Assembly (NCBI GenBank): GCA_964036155.1
Contig: OZ038422.1
Coordinates: 74,733,201-74,797,200 of the forward strand
Origin: Diploscapter coronatus
Taxonomy: Eukaryota > Nematoda > Chromadorea > Rhabditida > Rhabditidae
Reading direction: 5' to 3'
DNA length: 64,000 bases
Part shown: positions 1-12,900 of the stretch, piece by piece
Numbering within the stretch: position 1 is the first letter of the stretch
Layout of the letters: each line of letters starts with the position of its first letter
Position numbers and translations under genes: made by a program
Notes under the pieces: model-generated
The model's database searches: none
Seen by the model: only the letters and a program-made list of their open reading frames with translations
What the model was told of the DNA's origin: nothing

Positions 1-930
<930 letters not shown>

Positions 931-1028
931 ATAAATTTATCGATTTCCACATTCCTTGTGATTCGTTTTGATATTTTCAGGGAAGAAGCTAAACTTTTAG
1001 CCTCATATTTGAATTTAAATTACTAATA

Positions 1029-2809
1029 TTACTGAAAGAAGAGTACAGCGGCAATAGACAGTGATAATATGAATATGATGAACGCTAAAGGCCCTATGAT
1101 GGAATATAGCGGATAATAAATGATAGGGGATATAAAGCAAGCGATATATCTGAAAATAAGTTAATTTGAATTACATCTTAGGCTATTTCCTAACTGTATC
1201 ATTACACAGATACTCTGTACTTTGGATTTCGATTTTTCAGGGGCTAACTGTGCCCCGATTACCCATGAAATAGGGCCTATGCCGGCGCTTAAATTTAAAC
1301 GTCGTAAATTTGTATTTAAACAGGTTAACTTTACCTGCAAACAAAGATAAATAGAATGAATAAAATCAAAAATATCCATCCCAAAATGGGATTGGGTGTG
1401 ATATGAAAAATCAATAGAAAAATCATCATCAAAGAGTCGATTCCCGCCAAAACTAGCATTGAAACGATTAGAATAAATTTACGATTGACCTGAAAATATT
1501 ATACTTCAAAGAATTTATTCAGACTAGTTCATACTTTCTGAGCTAAAATAATAGATGTTATAGATCCCGCGGTGCCTGATAACGAAGCTAGAAAATTAGC
1601 GAAGGGAGCTGAGTTTGAATTGAACCCCATCGTTCGAAACAACATCGTTCCAAAAAATGTAACCGCCAAAATACCGCTGAACGGTAGAACCGCATTTACC
1701 ATGGATGATAGTGCCAGGGCTTGTTTAGTACATCTGAACTTGATCTTTATTTTAAATTATTTTAGAATATACCATACTTTGAACAGTCTGAAGTATATTC
1801 TTGGATTTCACTTGTTCCTCCACAATTGATTTCGACCTCGGATTTATATGAATTTCCATAATAGAACTCTGCAGAAATATTAGCATCTTCAGATGTTCCA
1901 CATTTCATTAAATATTGTGGAGAATCATATAGGAAACTTAGACTTATGATAATATGGACCTGAATAATAAATTAAAATTTGTGTTTTTTGTTTTTTTTTT
2001 TTTTATTATTTTACCAAGGCGATTCCAGCCTCGATGAAATATGCGAAATGCCAAAGTTTGGCGGTTCCCAGAATTAATGGTATCCCCAGTAAACATCCGA
2101 AAATGTAGCCGATATTATTCGAAAACCCAGCCACAACACTGATAGGACCTTTCAGGGTACCAAAAATGTATCATATCTATCAAAACTTGCATTGTTTCAA
2201 ACTTGGACTAATATCAGTTAGGAATATCCCCTGTGCAGTGGTGCCCAATCCCACGGCTATTCCGGAAAACAATCGTCCAGATACAAACAATTCCCATCGA
2301 TTCAGATAAAACGATAGCGGCATTAACAGCGAGGAAAATAATATAATCTAATAATTTTGATTAGATTTTCAATTGATATCATAGTTTTTGTTACGGAACA
2401 AGATATGATCATCGTTTTCCTTGGTCCATATTTCTCCAGAATAAATTGAGACATCATAGATCCTATTATAGCTCCGATGAATAATAGTCCAATTATGGAA
2501 GACCAGACAAAGGAGATTTGCGATGAATGTAATTTCAGAAAATAGCTACTGAATTTAAATGTTCTTAAAAACATCTCAATTTTAATAGGTACTTTTGAAT
2601 CGACGAAACGATGAATTTTTGCAGGATCTCAGTCAAAGGGTTAACTATTGATAATTGAAATCCAAAATGAAATCCACCAGTAAAGAGACAGGATAACGCT
2701 GCCAAAAGGACATTTTTGGATGTCGATATTTGACCAGTTTCTAAAGATCTACACTTATCTATTCTGAAGGAATGTTAAGATAACTTTTCACAAGATCTTG
2801 TTCAGGCAT
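1029..2809 (-). CDS. SLC2-type MFS sugar transporter (facilitated glucose transporter-like)
   Basis: Membrane sugar porter of the major facilitator superfamily. Reading the minus strand gives LFTGGFHFGFQLSIVNP (first helix), the loop GPRKT after helix 2, GRLFSGIAVGLGTTAQG in helix 4, the after-helix-6 motif DSPQYLM, GIGPISWVIGAQLAPEKS in helix 10, and two terminal helices ending VLFFQ-stop at 1029-1031. These are SLC2 landmarks in their expected order. The C-terminus is short and lacks a long tail. The 5' end is uncertain: the first good exon begins after a TTCCTTCAG acceptor near 2780, and the candidate ATG at 2807-2809 would need an intron of only about 28 bp, so the true start could lie further right. 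It is convergent with glf-1. Substrate cannot be told from sequence. Confidence 0.8.
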
Positions 2810-3143
2810 TAATACGTATGATTAGTTTATCGATTAACAAGAATAGTCGTATAGAGATGATATGATATAGTGATGAAAGAAATGATATTAAATGACAGAT
2901 ATGACAAGTGGTTGGAAAGGGAAAAGGCGCAGGAAATACAGTCCGAAACAAGCTAAAGGCATGACATTCGCACTTTTACAGGCGAAAAATTGACGATCGA
3001 AATATTTATCTTCAGAGTACAATAAAAGCATTTGATAAATGATTAATTACAAGCGAACTGCTATTGTTATAACCCGTTTCACAATTAAAAATTAGAAATA
3101 CCCATTGAAATGATTAAAGCACTCAAATCACAACTTCAGATTT
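2810..3143. other. Spacer between transporter and exostosin genes
   Basis: AT-rich 334-bp spacer between two minus-strand genes. I see no ORF of substance and no hairpin. The gap is wider than the roughly 100 bp usual in nematode operons, so cotranscription is possible but unsupported. Confidence 0.5.
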
Positions 3144-4848
3144 TTAAACTTGAACATTATCCCGTTTATGGTCAAGATTCTTCTTCTTGAGTATTCGATT
3201 CCAGACTATCTAAAAAATAAAATAATTCAATTATAGCTCAAATCAATTACCTCTAGAGTAGTAATCGTGATTTTTTCCACACTCGAAAAATACTTGTTGT
3301 AGATTTTCCTTCCATCATTTTTCAGCGACAATATTTGACGCCGGTTAAACGTATAAAGAATATCAGGGACCTATAAATAAATACTGAAATCAGATAATTG
3401 GTCAATTAGCTCACCAATAAAACGTGTTTCTCAGGGATAATTAGCGCTGCTTTCTCCCAATTGACTATTTCCGAAAATGGAAGCAACCAATTGTCCGATA
3501 AAACCACTGGAATACAGCCAAATCTTAGAGATTCCAGAAATCTAAATTCAAAAACAAGGGTATTTAAAATATTCTTTGAATTTATACCTGAAAGATCCTA
3601 ATCGCCTTCCTCTGGGAGTTAAACAAAACGTTGAATTCTTCATCGTAGCTTCATAGTTCCACTTCTCATAATCTTCATTATCCTTTTCGCATCTATCGTC
3701 TTTGTAATTCTACAATTATTCAATTATAATTAAAGAAATTAGGTAATTTAACTACCTCCCAATCTGTGTTATGTTTGCAGGTGGTTATCATGACAATTGA
3801 TTCGCCATTGTGCAGATGGTGTAGCATATCTCTCGTCTCAGAGCCAATTCCTTAAGTTAATTGTCGTAATTCAATACTTAATTAGCCTAATTATACCATA
3901 AACATATCGCTTTCCTTTGAACGAAGTCAAGTATTTGTCCTTGGATGTTAGTTCTGCTGATTCAGAAACTTCACCGCCCTTCAGAGGATGCTCCTTGTGA
4001 AATAATGGAAGAGAGATGTCGAATTCGGTCCGGAAGTGCTGTAATTAGTATCAATTAGACTAGTTAAACATTTAATTGCCCAATTAACCTCCAAATTCTG
4101 AGAAGCACGAGCAATTATCGCATTTCCAGTGTTGAATCCCAGGTCGTGATCAGAATAATCGGGAAAAGTTCCGTGATAGTGATTAAAAATTAGATGATTA
4201 CGACCCTCGTTCCATAATTCTTGAGGGATCGATGAAATATATGTGTCCACGTCCCTTATATAGTTTTCACTAAATATTTATATTTAAGTTAACATTTTAA
4301 AATAAATACGTTCAATTAAATTATTGTTCTATTTATTATTTCTATCACCTAATCTTATCCCGATCAATCGTATCTATTGAAAGTATGAACAGGCATGCCT
4401 CAGACGGGTCGGCAGTGTAATATCGACTGAAAACTGACAACATTAGTAAGCTTTTAATATGGAGATTAAGATTTACCTCTCCCTGATAATCTGCAGAATT
4501 TTCGAATAGACTAGTGAGGGAGCGAAGGAATCTACTTGCGGATAAACGTAAACCTTCAAGTCTTCCAAATTTGAGCATTTTGAAAAATCAAAGCATGGCA
4601 GTTCCAAAGTACAATTAGGAGATCTAAAACCATATTTTGTATTTAAATAATTAGTGTAATTACCTCAGTTTAGGAAGTCTATAGGAGTGCGTGAAATTTA
4701 GATCCTTTATAGATCTAACTTGAATATTAGCAACAGAATTTCCAGAACCAGGAGTCTTATTCAGTACTGAAACAGCGAAAAATGTAAATGACAAGTATAG
4801 AAAAATCCCGAATAAAATGGCACCGTAAAAACAATGGCTTCTCTTCAT
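3144..4848 (-). CDS. rib-1: Exostosin-family heparan sulfate glycosyltransferase, short rib-1 type
   Basis: Golgi type II membrane enzyme for heparan sulfate chain polymerisation. Start MKRSHCF at 4846-4848 is followed by a hydrophobic anchor (residues about 8-29). Then come [119 protein letters not shown] and [15 protein letters not shown], the exostosin domain in order. The protein stops soon after [14 protein letters not shown] with a basic tail. It therefore lacks the second (EXTL/GT64) domain of vertebrate EXT1, as C. elegans RIB-1 does (established knowledge). The intron at about 4040-4089 ends GATACTAATTACAG, a textbook branch-site arrangement. Confidence 0.9.
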
Positions 4849-5418
4849 AATGAATATCCATTAGATTCAAATTATAACCATTTTGGCGAATGGATTTTGA
4901 ATTAGCGGATTTCTCGCTACACAAATTACACAAGTTACGCCTTTGAAACAGAGCAGAGTAGCTTTCGTAATGTAAGGGAGTAGGAAAAATAATTGCATCC
5001 GGGTTTTTTGCAGATATTTCCGGAGTCTCGGAGAATATCTCGAATAGTAGCCATGGATATAGGATTTGAGATTTTGGCCAGATATTGATATTCTGTGTGT
5101 TTATATTTTGAGAACTTTTCTAAGTTTCAAATTAAAATAATCATGATTCAAAATGTTGCCGACGGTATGGCGAATATATTATATTGTGAGTTTTCTCTAA
5201 ATTTTTAAATTTTATTAAATTCTAAGAAATCTCGACTTTGCTGACCAAAATAGGAAGTTAGAGAACATGTTTTGCGTCCTAAAATGGGCTTTTGGCTTTT
5301 GAAATGCCTTCAAGCATTATAATTGTTGGCCACATACGTTTTTGGCAAAAAGCGTATACTCGGTTGGAATCGATCCAGCGACGCTAAAAACTATATCCTA
5401 ACGCACTACCACCCTACT
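4849..5418. other. Divergent upstream region of rib-1-like and Stum-like genes
   Basis: Shared 5' region of two divergently transcribed genes. The Stum frame is open upstream to 5323, but I place its start at 5419. On the minus strand, about 5325-5440, there is a tRNA-like A-box/B-box arrangement with a T5 run that does not fold as a tRNA (see rejected items). Confidence 0.45.
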
Positions 5419-6616
5419 ATGTCGTCCAACTCATCTACAAGGAAGAATTCCTACGAAAGGCAGCGACGTCGGGATTCGGAGTCCGATAAATCCGACGTCA
5501 CTCCAGATCAGGGCTATCAGCAGCGGAGATTTTCTCGGAGGAAAGAGAGCTTATGGACGCGGGAAAGGAGATTGAGCTCCATCAAAACTAGTCGAGATTT
5601 CTTGGCCTTAGCATGTATTATTTTTAACGAGGGTCAGCGTTTTTTAAAATAAATATTTCAGCGGAGAAGCCAAGAGGATGGAAATTAGTGCAGAAAACGT
5701 TGCCTAGAATAATTGAATATGGTCGAAGTGAGGGAATCCTTCAAGTTAATGCGGTAAACGTTGTAATTTATCTCCTTAATATGCTAACCTTTAGGCAACT
5801 AATGCATTTAACATTACTGGAATAGTTTTAGCCGCACAAGAAGAAGCCCATACTCAGAAAGAGCCGAAAACAGGAGACAAAGTACCTTTAAAATGAAATT
5901 TTGTTTAAGGAAATTCGGATTTAGGTTAATCTACCCACGAACGATATAACTACCATGCATGAAGCCATACCTTTTCTTCCAGTCCCTGTAGCCGCTATTT
6001 GTTTATTCTTGAATATCGTTTTACCAGGCTCAGGTAAGTCTGACTTTACCATTCTTGAAAATATACAAACCATATTTTAGGCACAATAATCTCAGGCATG
6101 GCAGCTCTCTGTATGGGCCAGCCTCGAATTAATATGAAGGAAGGACGGAAATTAGTGACTTTAATCGTTAATTTATTAGTCGGTATATCACAATTCTTCA
6201 CGATTACATTTCTACTGGTTGGATGGTTTTGGTCCATAGCTTGGGGAGGACTGCTGATTATTCATTCAAGTAGGAATAATATTGTAGACTGTAGAAAGTC
6301 GGTTAATATATTAGTTATCCAATAAGTTGTTAAAATTTAAAAAAAAAAAAAAAGCATAATTTTATTTTTAGTTCCGAGAACTAATTCGATTAAATTAAGT
6401 AGGCGAATTTTTAAAAATTGCAACAATCTTTTGAATGATCAATTATAAAATATACAAATTTAAGTGCAATATCGAGAAGCTCTTCAGCAGAGGAGGCAAG
6501 AGGCTGTCGCCACTGCTGCTATTGAAGCTCTAACGAAAGATTCGATCCTTCATAGAAGAGACGTGAAGACATTGGTTAAAACCCATAAACAAGCAGCCAA
6601 GGAAAGTAAAAAATAA
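5419..6616 (+). CDS. Stum/SPEC3-family membrane protein
   Basis: Small membrane protein of the SPEC3/Stum family; Drosophila Stum is needed for mechanosensing by proprioceptive neurons (established knowledge). Likely start MSSNSSTRKN at 5419, then a Ser/Arg-rich charged N-terminus. Exons continue with EKPRGWKLVQKTLPRIIEYG, then the family core IPFLPVPVAAICLFLNIVLP followed by GSGTIISGMAALCMGQ, a second hydrophobic pair around NLLVGISQFFTI and VGWFWSIAWGGLLI, and a basic, Gln/Arg-rich cytoplasmic tail ending KESKK at 6616. I placed the first donor at about 5608 (CAT|GTATTA), giving a typical 47-bp intron; a later donor would give an improbably short one. The 3' end is convergent with the saposin-like gene, 74 bp away. 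Confidence 0.8.
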
Positions 6617-6689
6617 GCATTTATTTTTCCAAAAAATCACCTATTTTACATGTCTTTCATTGTATATATTTAAATAAATTGATTCAGTT

Positions 6690-7093
6690 TTAACAGAAAT
6701 TCATTGATTTACACAGTTCTTCTGGGGAATTTCCGGGCTGGGAAGCGAAATTCTTGAATTTTAGTTTATATTTATAATTAAATAAAAATAAATTTAACCT
6801 GATAAAACAAGGCGAAATTGTCATCTAGAGTCATTCTACAAGCTAATCTCAGCTGTTCGTTCGTTAATTGATCACAGCCCTGAGAAATTTGATCACCCAT
6901 TTGGCCCTTAAATTATTTATTTTCGCTATTAATTTAGTTAAATGATCTAAACCTGCATGTCAGGATTCGTGGCAACTTTAGCGTTAATTGAAGCTACTCC
7001 CGAAATGCAAAAGGCACACGAAATCCCACTATCTGCTAATATTACTGTAACGAAAGATACAAGTAGTAATAATAGAACAATTTTATTAATCAT
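6690..7093 (-). CDS. Saposin-like secreted peptide (SPP/caenopore type)
   Basis: Short secreted protein of three exons. MINKIVLLLLLVSFVTVILA is a signal peptide, followed by a SapB-like six-cysteine pattern: SCAFC, then single cysteines in QGCDQL and RLACRM, then the pair ELCKSMNFC at the very C-terminus. Spacing fits saposin-like proteins, which in C. elegans are intestinal pore-forming antimicrobials or digestive factors (family knowledge); membrane activity here is inference. The exon joins are at DMQ|GQM and FYQ|PGN, both with GT...AG introns. Start ATG at 7091-7093, stop at 6690-6692. Confidence 0.8.
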
Positions 7094-7155
7094 TCTGAAA
7101 TTAAATCATTGAAATGGATAAATCGAAAATTAAAGGTAGCAAATGAGAACTCTTA

Positions 7156-9002
7156 TCACAAAAATTCTATGGCTCTTGGCACTAAAACGCTATCTAAAAA
7201 TCGATATGCAATACCTTGGTGAAGAGGGGTGCCCGTATTCTGAGAAAATCTTATAAAATTACAAATTCTCGAATGAATGATCCTAAAAGAAAATGCGGGA
7301 AGATCTATTTTAGTTAGAAATGAAAATAATCATCCTAAAACCCAATCCTTTCCAACCTTAGACATACACGCATTATAATTGCACGGCGTTGAACAACAAT
7401 AAGATTTTGTTCTGTTAGCCTTAATTGGCGCATGAATTTGGCACTCGAAGTCGAAATTGCACCAGTTGGTCATGCGACCCCTCAGTGAAGTGCACCTCAT
7501 GTTGAGTTCATCTGGATCAGGGCAGTACGGGTTTTCGATAAATCGAATTCCATTATCGATAACGTAGCCGTTAGATTGAACGCATACATTGTGACCGCAG
7601 CCTTTAATTTGAGAAAGTTATTTAACTTTTTTTTTTACTCGAGCTTAAATCAATCGATGCCACTATATCCTATTGTATTTGAATTAAACATTTTAAATGA
7701 ATCCTAATTTTGGGCTCCAAGTACCCTTCCTTCCCACCAAATTTCCGCTCCTTTTCACTTTTTCTCATTTCTTATTGCTCTTCTATTTTCATACTCTCTC
7801 ACGTTCGTTTCCAGGGGCATGCATCTAGCTAAAAAAAAAACAAAAAAGATGTAGTGGCAAACAACTTTGGTATAGCGATAGTGCGTTGAGTATCAGCAAA
7901 TCGTTTAGTAAAGGTTTGGTATTCTCTTTGCAATCATTTTTTTTTTTTGGATATTTTGCATCGTTAGCTGAGAGATAGGCGAAACTGAAGAGACGACGAA
8001 TAAGAAGCGAAAAAATTGAGGGAGCGGAAATTTTATGAAAAATAGAGGGTAAACTCATTAAGATTATATATTTAGCTTTGAATTGGATAATTTCAAATAA
8101 CCTGTATCACAACATAACGGCTCGGGAGTAGCGTGACAATCCGAATTTTTAAAGCACCAATTTGTCTAAGTTATTTTAAATTTTAGTACTAGCAAATTTA
8201 AGATTACCTGGTTTCGTTTTTCTTTAGAATTCAACCTCTGGACCAGGTTATATTGTCCACAAACATATCCTAATTTTTCCGGACTTGGACACTTTTTATA
8301 ATATCTAAAATTCCGTTTAAAAAAGCAACGGGAAAAGCTGATCCTCATACTGAGTTTCCACTACATGAGCGGTGCTTCTCAAGCAGCATCGCGAACTATA
8401 CCCCAAGCAGGAGTATCCAGATAGACAGTTTGCATCTCGCTTGCACTCCTAAAATATCTAAAATGCACTTTCGAATTAAAGATCCTCTTCGTGGTATTAT
8501 CGAAAAAAGAGATTATAAACCCATGGATTCCACTAGAGAAGATATTGCATTTGCTTAAATAGATTTATTTATTTAAATTACATACCTTATACCCACTCTT
8601 TCCGCCACATTGCGGCCACCGTCTTTTAGCTTTGATATTGGTAATTCCAGAATTTAGCAAGTTAACAGATTTCTGCTGCGTTTGCTGCTGTCTTCTAGTC
8701 GTACTCTCGTATCTTTCAAATTCACGCTTTTCGATGGTAGAAATTAAATTCGCTAATGGCGATGGTTCTACATTAAAGCCTCTTTTCAATTCATTTACTT
8801 CAACTGAAAATTGAGAATATCTTAGTTTTTCCAGCTAAAAAATAATACCTTCATCAGTAGCAACCGGCATACTGGCATCTTCTTCTTGGCATTCAGGTAT
8901 CGTTTTCCCGATCACCCGTAGATATTCGCATAATTTTATAGAACTATTTACAGAATTAATTATTTCGAAATTTAGAATCATTAAAATATAGAATAACCTC
9001 AT
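7156..9002 (-). CDS. Secreted cysteine-rich protein with WAP-like modules
   Basis: Start MRLFYILMILNFEIINS at 9000-9002 looks like a signal peptide. A Ser/Gln/Arg-rich segment follows (EKREFERYESTTRRQQQ), then cysteine modules: QCGGKSGYK, ECKRDANCLSGYSCLGY with SSRCC, KCPSPEKLGYVCGQ, TNWCFKNSDC with PLCCDTGCGHNVC, and MTNWCNFDFEC with SYCCSTPCNYNAC. The repeated NWCxxxxxC...CCxTxC layout recalls four-disulfide-core (WAP) or related protease-inhibitor modules, but I cannot name the family. The last short exon ends AIEFL-stop at 7156-7158. One intron of about 490 bp (7605-8100) holds C/T-rich sequence. Just upstream of the ATG is TTTTTATTTCAG (about 9036-9047), a plausible trans-splice acceptor. 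Confidence 0.65.
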
Positions 9003-9910
9003 TTCAGGATACTGGATTTGGGTTTCGGAAAATCTGAAATAAAAATTCCAAATTCCGATCGAAAAGGGGGCGGAGCTTGTCGAACAAGTGTTATTTGGAA
9101 CGGACAAACATGTAGAGGGAAAGAGATTGACACAGGGGTCATTCCTTGCATGTATTTGAAATAGAAAGACGAAAAGAAAAAGAAAACGAAGTCTGAATAA
9201 AAAGAGAATAAATAGAGTCTCAGGTGGTCCGTGCTATATAGGAAAGTACATGAAATCGACACTGTGGACCGATCACCTGATCTGAGAATACAAGAAAATA
9301 AGGAATTTTAGGGATTTCAAGATTTAGATAGTGAAGGTCAGCTTTAAACTAACGAAAATTCAAACATTTTACGATGAAAATCAACTATTTAATTGAAATA
9401 TGCAATTTTTGGATTTAGCCATGAAGACCAGTCTTTAATTTAATTAAATAAAGTCGTTTTAAAGGCTGAGTCATGAAGATCAGCTTTTTCCATGATTAAA
9501 AATATCAAAAAGCAGCTGACATGAAAGTTATTGCTTAATAAGCTCATAAAAAGTTAACTATACAAGTCCCGAGGGATCTAAAGTTTTACGATATTCTCCT
9601 ACATCCAACTTTCTCCTTCTTTCAGATTCGTATCTCCCAAATTTAGTCATTGTGCTCTTCCTTCCCTCCCTCCCTTTCATCCTCATTTCTTATGAACGAT
9701 ATTCTCTCTCAACATCGCACATTCAATATTCGAGGCAATTCTGTATGCATTTTTAAGTATGAGACTTTTTCAGAAACATCCCCCTTCTCTCAAAATGCCT
9801 GAGCAGCCCCTCGATTTTAGCGTCTAATTTCTAGATTCTAATATTTTCCGCGTTTTTTCGGCAATATTTACCTAAAAAGGAGTCTGATTGAGTGCATTTC
9901 ACCGTCATAA
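9003..9910. other. Spacer upstream of the mec-1-like gene
   Basis: Intergenic. It holds several copies of a dispersed 15-mer: GTGAAGGTCAGCTTTAAA near 9334, ATGAAGACCAGTCTTT near 9422, ATGAAGATCAGCTTTTT near 9473. A pyrimidine tract rich in CTTCC/CTCCC lies at about 9650-9690. No ORF here looks coding. Confidence 0.5.
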
Positions 9911-12900
9911 ATGCTCCGGCCGTGTCGTATTCTGGCCGTGTTTGCCCTGCTCCCGTCCTTATTCTGTTCCGAATCCCAACAAGATTCAAATTCCGGTTCC
10001 GACACCATAACAAATGACGCATCCTGGTATTCAACAGTGACAAAAACCGTCCCAAAATCGGATTCAACTCTATCCGCCAGAACTACTGCTGTTGATATTT
10101 GCACAGTAAAGTCTATTCCCATTTATAAAATTGATTTTTTTCGAATTTACTCACAATTTTACGATCCCACATTAGATTTGCACAAGGACAATATAGGTAG
10201 TTTCATAGACTATAAAAGCGACTTTTAGCTCCCAGTAGATGAAGGAAAATGCACTCAACAACTGATCAGATATCATTATGACCCAGAGACAGACAAGTGC
10301 AGGAAATTCATCTATTCGTAAGAAATTTCAGTAATTTTAATAAAGATCGGCTTTTTAGAGGATGCGGTGGTAATTCTAACCGATTTATGCGGAGAGCCCA
10401 CTGTAGAAATCGGTGCGTTAGGGATGAGGAACGAAAAACTCGACTCAGTCAAAATTATGTAATTATTTAATCTTTAAATTTCTACAAAAGGTTCACAAGT
10501 TTAGGATCTGAAACATAGAAGAACCCTTACGACGCCTCAGGTTACGACCAAACTGGATGAGAGAACCTCTGAATTGACTACAACTTCCTTAAAAAAAGAA
10601 AATGTCACCCCTACTGCTGTTCTTCATCAGGTTATATCTTAAAGGTTAATTTTATGCAACGCTGTAATTAAGCAAGAAATCTCATCGAAAATTGGCTGCT
10701 CTCAGTGCGACAAGATCTACGGGACTTGTGATGAGAATGGGGAGTGTGGATGTCAGAAGGGATTCAAACAGCTTGGGAAGATTTGCATTGGTAGATAGTT
10801 TGATTGAATGAGATTTCATAGTCTCTTATTCACTTTTAGATATCAATGAATGTAACGACCGTAGCACCTGTCCTGCCAATGCCAGATGCATCAATACGGT
10901 TGGCTCTCACGAATGTCAATGCGACGTGGGGTTTGATGAAAATGGAGCCTGTAATCTGGGGCCAGGTTTTGGAATAAAACGGGTCTTCATTATTCAAATT
11001 TAATTATTAGATGTCTGTGAAGACCAATTTGATGTTAGACTAGCCGAGGAGGACTGCAACAATGGGAAGGAGGAGATACGGTATCATTTTATCCGTTGAG
11101 AAATTAAATTTGATTTAATTCTAGGTACTATTACGACCCAGAAACCACCTCATGTCGTCAATTTTTCTATGGCGGATGCATTTCTGAGTTCTCCAGAAAT
11201 CTATTCTCTGATCTTCAAGTATTGATTTTAGATGAAGATCAGCTTAAATGTGAATTTTAATTTTAAGACCTGTGACACTCTATGCGCTGAGCCGAGAAGA
11301 GAGTATCTAAAATCGCACGGAGTTACAAAAGTCCATGAGAATCCACAGAAATTCACAACTCCTGTTACTAAACCACGATCAGGTTTAAAGCATCAATATT
11401 TTCTTAGTTTGAATATTTTTAGAAGTGGTCAACCCGAATTTCCTGCATCCATTCGACACGAGAAATTTCAAGAAAATCCCCGGGCCGTTGGACTTGAAGC
11501 CTATTGAAACCACCACTTTGACAATTGTCCAAAAATTGGAAGAAGTCGAGAAAATCGAGAAATTGGTGACTGAAATCACCCCGAAGTTGGGAAGATGCAG
11601 TCAGAAATTCGAGGAAATGCTACGGGAAGAATGTGTCACTGCGAATTGGATCGAGAGATTCTATTGGAATTTGGATATTCAGGTTTAGAAATGAAAAAAA
11701 TACATTAGTATATTACATTTTCTTTGCATTACTATAAAAATAAATATAAATAGCATTATCTAAAATTTTAAGATACGACTATTTTAATTGAAAATATCAA
11801 ATTTAGTCATTTGTAGGAATGCGAGCCGTTCTGGTACGATTCATCCTGCGATCCCCGAGAAATTGCGGGGAAGAATTTCTTCTATTCCTACGAGTCCTGT
11901 CAACAGACCTGCCATGAAGAAACTGACGCTATGACTCAGACAACCGTAATTACTCCAATTATGCCAATCAATGCTACAGTAGCCAATACCCCTGAAACGA
12001 CATCATCTCCTCATCTGAATTCCGATGTCCCCACTTCCGAATCAACGTTGCAAATTCATCTGAAGTCGCCCACACCTACTTTCTCGGAAGCCGCTGGCGA
12101 TAAGATTAAGTATCGCTACGACTCGATTTCCGATTCCTCTGAAACCTATGAACAGCAAGGAACCTCTACAATCACTTCCACAGAGGCTCCTATTGAAGCT
12201 ACAGAGGCTAAATTTGGTGTGTTAAATTTGAAACAAATTAGCGATCTATGTTCACTTTTAGATGTATGCGCTTTACTATTCGATAATGACCTGAGAAACG
12301 AATGTGCTACAGGTCAATGGGAGGAATTGTTCTATTACAACCCTAGGTTCAAGGTATCGCTCTTAAATGAAAGCCAAAAAATCGCTAAAATGGTCCAATT
12401 TTAGGACTGTGAGCCATTTTGGTATGATGGTAGCTGCGGAGAGCCAAACCTGAAGGACGTTAATTTGTTTACGACTTATGAGGGCTGCAAGGAAATTTGC
12501 ATAACTCAGAAGAAAAGGGAAAAAGAGCCAAAATTGGCTGAAAGCAAGGGGAAAATCGAAGAAGCTTTGGTCCCCATGCAGAAAAATATGACGGAGCCAA
12601 TCATTACATCGTTTATTCCGGAAGTTCCCGAAATTCCAGTGATCAAAATCTCAGACCCAGACCCGGAGCATGCGGATCAAAGTCGCGAAGTCTCGGATAC
12701 TCCTAAGACCTCCCTGTATTCCCAAGAAGATCCGTTAAGAGTAGTCAAGAACGGTTAAGCCTATTTAAATTTCTTTAATAAATTATACTAATCTTAGATG
12801 ATCCCAACAAACTTACCGTACCTCCTGAAACTCCTGGATCTAATTTCGGAGTGAAATCCGAAATTGGAGTTACGCCATTTGATAGGGAAAAATACATGAG

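Noticed and set aside
5325..5440. tRNA-like sequence on the minus strand with A-box-like TGGTAGTGCG, B-box-like GGATCGATTCC and a following TTTTT
   Set aside because: No complementary acceptor stem and no 5+7+5 anticodon arm can be drawn; at best a degraded tRNA-derived repeat.
10180..10208. Possible micro-exon in the first mec-1-like intron
   Set aside because: Direct joining of DICT to LPVDEGKC gives a complete Kunitz module; inserting the segment would spoil its spacing.
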